The notes beneath the pieces were generated by a model. The model was not told the origin of the DNA, did not search any database, and saw only the letters and a program-made list of their open reading frames with translations. This document shows positions 59,692 through 64,000 of a stretch of DNA of 64,000 nucleotides, piece by piece. A program made the translations under genes and the position numbers. The first letter of the stretch is position 1. Each line of letters starts with the position of its first letter. The stretch comes from Saprospiraceae bacterium (GTDB taxonomy: Bacteria > Bacteroidota > Bacteroidia > Chitinophagales > Saprospiraceae), in NCBI GenBank assembly GCA_019187225.1, contig JABAQQ010000004.1, positions 98,904 to 162,903 of the forward strand, read 5' to 3'.

Positions 59692-61518
59692 TCATCGCAC
59701 GAGCGTCACATCCCCCCGGTATTGCTCCGTCTCACCGTCTTTGAAAAGCACTTCGATCAGATAGATAAACACTGCCGGCTGGGCTTCGTCGCCCTGTATC
59801 CTGCCATCCCAGCCTTGCTGCGGCTCGTTGGGTGAAAAATCGAAGTTTTCAAATACGGCTTTGCCCCATCGGTTGAACACCCGCAATGACTTGATGCGTT
59901 CCACGTCTTCACCGCCAAACACCGTAAAAAAGTTATTGCCGCTGTCGGCGGCATTGTCGGGCTCGAATACATTGGGCACATACACGTAACGCTCCTTGCC
60001 CACCACAACGAGACGGTCGTCCGTTGCCTTGCAGCCGTTCGAGTCCGCCACTTCGACCCGGTACCGGAAACTGCTGAGGGGAACATACTGACAGGTATCG
60101 CACATGAAATCGTGCAATTCGGGTGGCGTCACGTGCATTTCTTTCACCCGGTCGGGATAATTAACGGAAGTAGACCGCCAGATCGGTATCTCCTGCCCCA
60201 GGTGCACCGTCGTATCGGGATCGAGCACGACGAGCAGTTCCGCAGGCTCCAGCATGGCGAAAGTAGTATCCCATTCGCAGCCGTTGACGCCTTGTATGGT
60301 GAGGGTATGATCGCCGGGTTCAACAAAGCGAATTTCAGGGTCGAGGTTGAAGGCTTTGTCGTCGAGTTTATAGACGTAAGGCCCCACCCCATTCAATACG
60401 CTGTCCACCCGGATGATACCGTCTTCGTTGCCGTAGCAAGATATGTGTTTGATGTCGAGCAGGGCATTGTCCGGAATACGCGGCCCGGTCACTTCAACGC
60501 TGTCGGTGGAAGCGCAGCCGTTTACCACGTTGGTCACGGTGAGAGTGTACAGGCCGATGCTGTCCACTTCCACCCGCAGACTGTTCTCGCCGCGCACGAT
60601 ATGCCCGGCGGAATCGGCCACCCAGACGTAGGAATACGTCGCAGGTGGGTCCACATCTGCGATGATCCGGGCGGGGTCTTCAGTGCAATTGAGTGCCTGC
60701 GGTTTCTCCATGACGATGGTTGGCCGGTGCGAATCGTCGAGCACCGTCACGTACAGCGAGCCGGAGCAGGGCGGGTTTTGCTTGCAGGCATTGGCGGCCT
60801 GCACGCATATCGGGCCGCTCTGGTTGCCGATGGTAACGTTCACAGCAGCGCCTTCCTGTCCCAGCACGACAGCGGGCACCGAGTCTCCGTTGACGAGTGT
60901 GCCCGGCGGGCCGTCCCAGATGTAAGCGCCCGCGCCATAGACCGTCTGCACCGAGTATGGGAACACCGCTCCGGGGCAAGCTTCGGTGGGGCCGCTGATC
61001 TCGCCTACCACACCCAGCGGTGGCTCGTACACCGCATCGTCGGGCGACACATCGATGGAAAAGTTGCAGTTGTCGCCCGCGTAGCCATCTATCAGCAGGT
61101 AGTAACTCGATCCGGGGTTCAGACCCGTGCCCGTCACGGAGATGGGCGTGTCGCCGCCATCTTCCTTGCCGATGTTGCATTCTATCGGTGCCGAATTGCA
61201 GTCGGCATACAGGGCGATCTGTATGCCGTTGCCGTCGTTGCAGAAGTATGGCGTAGCGGTGAAGGTGATGGTGGAGGTATTGGCGATAAAGCCGATCCAC
61301 TGGGCGTTTTCGAGGGTGCCGCAGAAATCAACGGAGTCGCCGCCGTCGGAGTCGCCAAAGGCTGTGTTGCTCACGAAACCGTCGAAATTGCAGAAAATAC
61401 AGGCGTTGTCGCAGGAACTGGCGGATTCAGAAGAAGAGCCGCAGGGTGTGGGGAGCTGGGCATACAGGTTGACTGCAAGTCCCAGCACCAAAGGCAGGAG
61501 TAGTGCTGTTTTTGCCAT
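59692..61518 (-). CDS. Secreted adhesin-like protein with gliding-associated (type B) C-terminal domain
   Basis: 608 residues. Signal peptide MAKTALLLPLVLGLAVNLYAQ. The first domain (about 20-170) has six or more Cys and the strand pattern GTLENAQWIGFIANTSTITF, GIQIALYADC, YYLLIDGYAGDNCNFSIDV, typical of CUB-like domains in Bacteroidota adhesins. Ig/PKD-like parts follow (VFPYSVQTVYGAGAYIWDGP, SYVWVADSAGH, GCASTDSVEVTG) and a SprB-like repeat (ISCYGNEDGIIRVDSVLNGV). The end is the CHU_C domain: YVYVPNVFEPDNAADSGNNF, SLRVFNRWGKAVFENFDFSP, GWDGRIQGDEAQPAVFIYLI. Exported by the T9SS with a type B signal. No PorP/SprF-like gene is adjacent. Adhesion is probable. Confidence 0.88.
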   Translation of the reverse strand: MAKTALLLPLVLGLAVNLYAQLPTPCGSSSESASSCDNACIFCNFDGFVSNTAFGDSDGGDSVDFCGTLENAQWIGFIANTSTITFTATPYFCNDGNGIQIALYADCNSAPIECNIGKEDGGDTPISVTGTGLNPGSSYYLLIDGYAGDNCNFSIDVSPDDAVYEPPLGVVGEISGPTEACPGAVFPYSVQTVYGAGAYIWDGPPGTLVNGDSVPAVVLGQEGAAVNVTIGNQSGPICVQAANACKQNPPCSGSLYVTVLDDSHRPTIVMEKPQALNCTEDPARIIADVDPPATYSYVWVADSAGHIVRGENSLRVEVDSIGLYTLTVTNVVNGCASTDSVEVTGPRIPDNALLDIKHISCYGNEDGIIRVDSVLNGVGPYVYKLDDKAFNLDPEIRFVEPGDHTLTIQGVNGCEWDTTFAMLEPAELLVVLDPDTTVHLGQEIPIWRSTSVNYPDRVKEMHVTPPELHDFMCDTCQYVPLSSFRYRVEVADSNGCKATDDRLVVVGKERYVYVPNVFEPDNAADSGNNFFTVFGGEDVERIKSLRVFNRWGKAVFENFDFSPNEPQQGWDGRIQGDEAQPAVFIYLIEVLFKDGETEQYRGDVTLVR

Positions 61519-61826
61519 GGAATCGGCGTTTTAGAAATTGAAGAATAAAGGATTAAATGATGCAAAGCCGTTTGGAGCGGCTTGTTTCAGTAAGTGTAAG
61601 TATTTGACCTGTAAGGTGGAGAATCGGGGCGGCGGAATGCCTTGGGGATGTTAACAGCCCCTAAACGCGGCACGGGGCAGCGAATTGTGCAGGCGGAAAA
61701 AAAGTATAGGAATTTAACTTTGGAGGGGTATGGAACTGGCAAGTAAAAGTGCGAAATCGTTTGAACGTTTACGACTAACGCACAAAGCCACAGAGCATGA
61801 GTCACTATGTCAATTCATGAAACGAA
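61519..61826. other. Spacer between two T9SS protein genes
   Basis: 308 bases. Contains a hairpin AAGCCG-n7-CGGCTT at 61565-61583 and, on the plus strand, a perfect -7 box TAACTTTG at 61715-61722 followed by ATG at 61730. The 67-residue frame it opens overlaps the downstream gene antisense and shows no domain, so it is not called; the box could drive an antisense or small RNA. Confidence 0.4.
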
Positions 61827-63872
61827 TTATACCCTTGACACTACTATCTGAGTCACTTTTGTCTCTCCATTTTCCAACCTTATTTGTACAAAAAAGAGGC
61901 CCGGCGAAAGACCTTCTAATTCAATCGGCATGACGTTATCTGCCTTTTGCTTAGTCATTTTTTGGGAAAAAACAATTTGTCCTAATTGATTGGAGACCAA
62001 AACCTCCAATGCCATAGGCTGCTTCAACTGCACCGTCAAAATCGCTATATCGGAAGTGGGGTTGGGCGAAAGATGGAAAACCAAAATTGCGTCTGGCTGC
62101 TCCGTTCCAACCGTGCCAACTACCACCGGACCTACCACAGTCGAACAACCTGATTGGTCTGTCACTGTCGCGTAGTAAATGCCTGCGGCGAGGCCGCTGG
62201 CGACCGGGCCTGTTTGTCCATTTGTGTTTGCGCTCCATTGCACGTCGTAATTAGGCGGGACATCTAAAGTGATTGTCCAGCCGGTGGCGATCGAGTCGGT
62301 AGCCCAAAAAAAGTTTACTGGAACAGTCTCATACGCCCCAATATCCACATTGCCTCCGAGAAGTCTTGGATTGCCAGCGTAATCTTTTATGATATTGAAA
62401 TTCGAAAGATACGATGAGTCACCTTGGTCAATCAGCGGGGAACAGGGCAGTAGCGACAAGTCGCCCCCAGCAGTATCGTGGAACATGGGGTTGAGACCAA
62501 GAAGGTTAACTGGATTAAAGTAAAGTACTCCTTCTATTGTCAAATTGAATAAAGAGGTAGTGTCCAAGGCGTCAAACGCGCAATGAGCCACAGTAATTGT
62601 GTCGTATATCTTGAAAAGCGGACTGCCATCCCCGGTTCGGTTGTTCGAAAAAACATTGTTGAAATAATAATCCCCGGTGACAGCATTCAGGAAAATGCTT
62701 TGTTTTTCAGAGTAATTATCAAAAAAAGTACAGTTGACTACATACGTATCCCCTGAACTCCAAATAGCACCGGCTTCATTGGAAGCAGAGTTTTCAATAA
62801 AAATACAATTAACTACCTTTGACAAATGGCTTCTTAATGCCCCGCCAGAAAAAGCCCTATTGCCAATAAAAAGACATGAGGTTACTATCATTCCAGTGCC
62901 ACTTAGTGCTCCACTCCCGGGTACAAACTGAGAAGTTCCGGCATCGTTATTTCGAAAACTACAGTTTGTGAATTCCCCATATCTCCCCATTGCTTTAAAA
63001 TGGCTAACTGCGCCCGAGCCTGGAAGCCCTTCACAGAAATTATCTTCAAATATGCTAGTTTGAATGGATAAAAAAGCATCATAACTGTAAGAAACAAAAG
63101 AAATAGCGGGGGCGCCCCAGCCGGTTGCTTTATTGTGGATAAATGCAGTGTTTTTTACTTCAAACATCCATTGCTGATGATCTCCTGTAAATATGTATAT
63201 GCCCCCGTCTCCCGCAAAACCTTCTTCAAAACGACAATTATCCACATAAATTCCGCCACTTCCATCGGTTAAGTTTACTCCAATGGCGCTTCCAAATCTG
63301 CCAGTATTTTCCCGAAATGTACAATTCAACACTTTCAAACATCCCAAAGTGTCGGGGTGTGGGCTGTACACGAATATTGCACCACCTGTACAATTGGAAA
63401 TCCCTTCACTTGGAAATTGGCATTCGTCATCTGAATTTGTCCAAAAAGTTGAGCCCTTCTGAAAGGAGATGCCGTCAATCGTCGTGGTGCTGTCGGTGCC
63501 TTTACAAAGCAGGAATTTATATATAGGATCGCCGGGAATGTCGGAGCGCGAGACAATCGTCTGGTTTTGAAGCCAATCACGCTGGGACACAGATGTTTCG
63601 TTGCCAATGAAACCACCGTACAATTTCACGCCGTTTTTCATCTGAGTATTTATCAGGTCGTCCTTGTAGATACCCTTGCTTACCCATATCTCGTCGCCAT
63701 ATTGGGCTACTTCCATCGCCTCTTTTATGTGTTGAAAAGCTGTTTGCCACGATACTCCATCCCACGCCGGGCCGGGCGCATCATAGCGGACATAAATAAC
63801 GGAAGCGTGGGCTTCTGACAGCAACAGAAGCGCAACGATGACAAAGTAGACCTTTAATAATCTCATTTTCAT
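61827..63872 (-). CDS. T9SS-secreted right-handed beta-helix protein
   Basis: 681 residues. Signal peptide MKMRLLKVYFVIVALLLLSEAHA. The body is a pectate-lyase-like parallel beta-helix: VIYVRYDAPGPAWDGVSWQT, GVKLYGGFIGNETSVSQRDW, TIDGISFQKGSTFWTNSDDE, then turns such as VLNCTFRENTGRFGSAIGVN, VDNCRFEEGFAGDGGIYIFT, VTSCLFIGNRAFSGGALRSH, VVNCIFIENSASNEAGAIWS. IDQGDSSYLSNFNI and GGNVDIGAYE are the motif that ends such choice-of-anchor helices. An Ig-like and a type A sorting domain follow (FHLSPNPTSDIAILTVQLKQ, LEVLVSNQLGQIVFSQ, GLFFVQIRLENGETKVTQIV). No catalytic residues are evident; adhesion or polysaccharide binding. The gene is AT-richer than the housekeeping genes. Confidence 0.88.
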   Translation of the reverse strand: MKMRLLKVYFVIVALLLLSEAHASVIYVRYDAPGPAWDGVSWQTAFQHIKEAMEVAQYGDEIWVSKGIYKDDLINTQMKNGVKLYGGFIGNETSVSQRDWLQNQTIVSRSDIPGDPIYKFLLCKGTDSTTTIDGISFQKGSTFWTNSDDECQFPSEGISNCTGGAIFVYSPHPDTLGCLKVLNCTFRENTGRFGSAIGVNLTDGSGGIYVDNCRFEEGFAGDGGIYIFTGDHQQWMFEVKNTAFIHNKATGWGAPAISFVSYSYDAFLSIQTSIFEDNFCEGLPGSGAVSHFKAMGRYGEFTNCSFRNNDAGTSQFVPGSGALSGTGMIVTSCLFIGNRAFSGGALRSHLSKVVNCIFIENSASNEAGAIWSSGDTYVVNCTFFDNYSEKQSIFLNAVTGDYYFNNVFSNNRTGDGSPLFKIYDTITVAHCAFDALDTTSLFNLTIEGVLYFNPVNLLGLNPMFHDTAGGDLSLLPCSPLIDQGDSSYLSNFNIIKDYAGNPRLLGGNVDIGAYETVPVNFFWATDSIATGWTITLDVPPNYDVQWSANTNGQTGPVASGLAAGIYYATVTDQSGCSTVVGPVVVGTVGTEQPDAILVFHLSPNPTSDIAILTVQLKQPMALEVLVSNQLGQIVFSQKMTKQKADNVMPIELEGLSPGLFFVQIRLENGETKVTQIVVSRV

Positions 63873-63933
63873 CCAATGGTTCGTGAAGAATTTGGGGATT
63901 GCTGAGTTGGTCAGATATGGTTAAAAACTAAAA

Positions 63934-63976
63934 AGCGTGTACGTTTGGGTTGCTTACACCTAAACACGTACACGCT
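63934..63976. other. Hairpin at the right edge
   Basis: AGCGTGTACG and CGTACACGCT form a perfect 10-bp stem with a 23-base loop, 62 bases upstream of the beta-helix gene's ATG. The final 20 bases form a second near-palindrome (CAGGnACTC and its complement). Either terminator of a gene beyond the window or leader structure. Confidence 0.45.
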
Positions 63977-64000
63977 ATGACAGGAACTCGAGAGTCCCTG

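Noticed and set aside
60112-61503. 463-residue plus-strand frame in the CHU_C protein gene
   Set aside because: Shadow frame; the minus-strand protein has signal peptide and gliding-associated domain.
61730-61933. 67-residue plus-strand gene
   Set aside because: Good promoter box but no domain, and it overlaps the 3' end of a well-supported gene; kept only as a transcription observation.
1-64000. tRNA, rRNA, riboswitch or transposase genes
   Set aside because: Read through all gaps without finding cloverleaf-like sequences with the T-loop GTTCRA pattern, rRNA motifs or DDE-type proteins. A covariance-model scan would be decisive.

Overview
The window looks like a chromosome segment of a Bacteroidota bacterium, most likely of the Saprospiria/Haliscomenobacter-Lewinella type. 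The reasons are at least eight proteins with type A C-terminal sorting domains of the type IX secretion system (T9SS), two with the gliding-associated (type B) C-terminal domain, a PorT-like T9SS component next to ubiE, promoter boxes of the Bacteroidota TAnnTTTG type, almost no Shine-Dalgarno sequences, and a DUF4296 lipoprotein. I saw no rRNA, tRNA, transposase gene, phage gene or CRISPR array. The name of the species cannot be read from the sequence.

Layout. 0-8 kb: small lipoprotein, GT28-like glycosyltransferase, M1 peptidase fused to a beta-barrel-like half, TetR regulator, a helical protein of unknown role, a dockerin-like T9SS protein. 8-19 kb: an ECF-type sigma factor with a TPR-bearing anti-sigma-like membrane protein, a 36-bp minisatellite of perfect hairpins, then three large co-directional genes for a PKD/beta-barrel protein, a TPR-CHAT protease with a membrane anchor, and a 1,294-residue FG-GAP/SprB adhesin. 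19-23 kb: LEA-like coiled protein, peptidase T, a trypsin-like secreted protease. 23-31 kb: a two-gene cassette (M43 metalloprotease/beta-helix plus a beta-propeller-like T9SS protein) whose protease is frameshifted in a C10 tract, followed by a MauG/MbnH-like di-heme lipoprotein and two MbnP-like lipoproteins with the relic tail of a second MauG gene. 31-50 kb: mainly housekeeping genes (exonuclease, TerC, Mrp, CoA transferase, NAD(P)HX repair, MsrB, MsbA-type ABC transporter, CcmC/CcmB, AccD, PorT, UbiE, M28 peptidase, OmpR-type regulator, thioredoxin, rhomboid). 51-56 kb: a second, diverged copy of the metalloprotease cassette, on the other strand. 56-64 kb: RlmH, SWIM protein, SixA-like phosphatase, DUF4296 lipoprotein and two more T9SS surface proteins.

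How it fits together. Much of the window serves the cell surface: T9SS clients (proteases, adhesins, beta-helix proteins), PorT as part of their exporter, and lipoproteins. The di-heme/MbnP set suggests copper-binding proteins made active by oxidation of tryptophan. The sigma/anti-sigma pair faces the CHAT and PKD genes across the hairpin minisatellite and may control them (inference).

The most unusual feature is in the spaces between genes. Many gaps are filled by short words repeated several times, each gap with its own word (GGATTGCGGATTTC, GCAGTGG, TTGGACATTGGATGG, GATTGACCACATTGACC). Several run exactly from the TGA of one gene to just before the ATG of the next, and many fold into long, nearly perfect hairpins. 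One such hexamer repeat encodes the hydrophobic core of the PorT signal peptide, another encodes a Thr-Ala linker in the CcmC-like protein. Homopolymer and hexamer tracts make phase variation of surface proteins a real possibility here.
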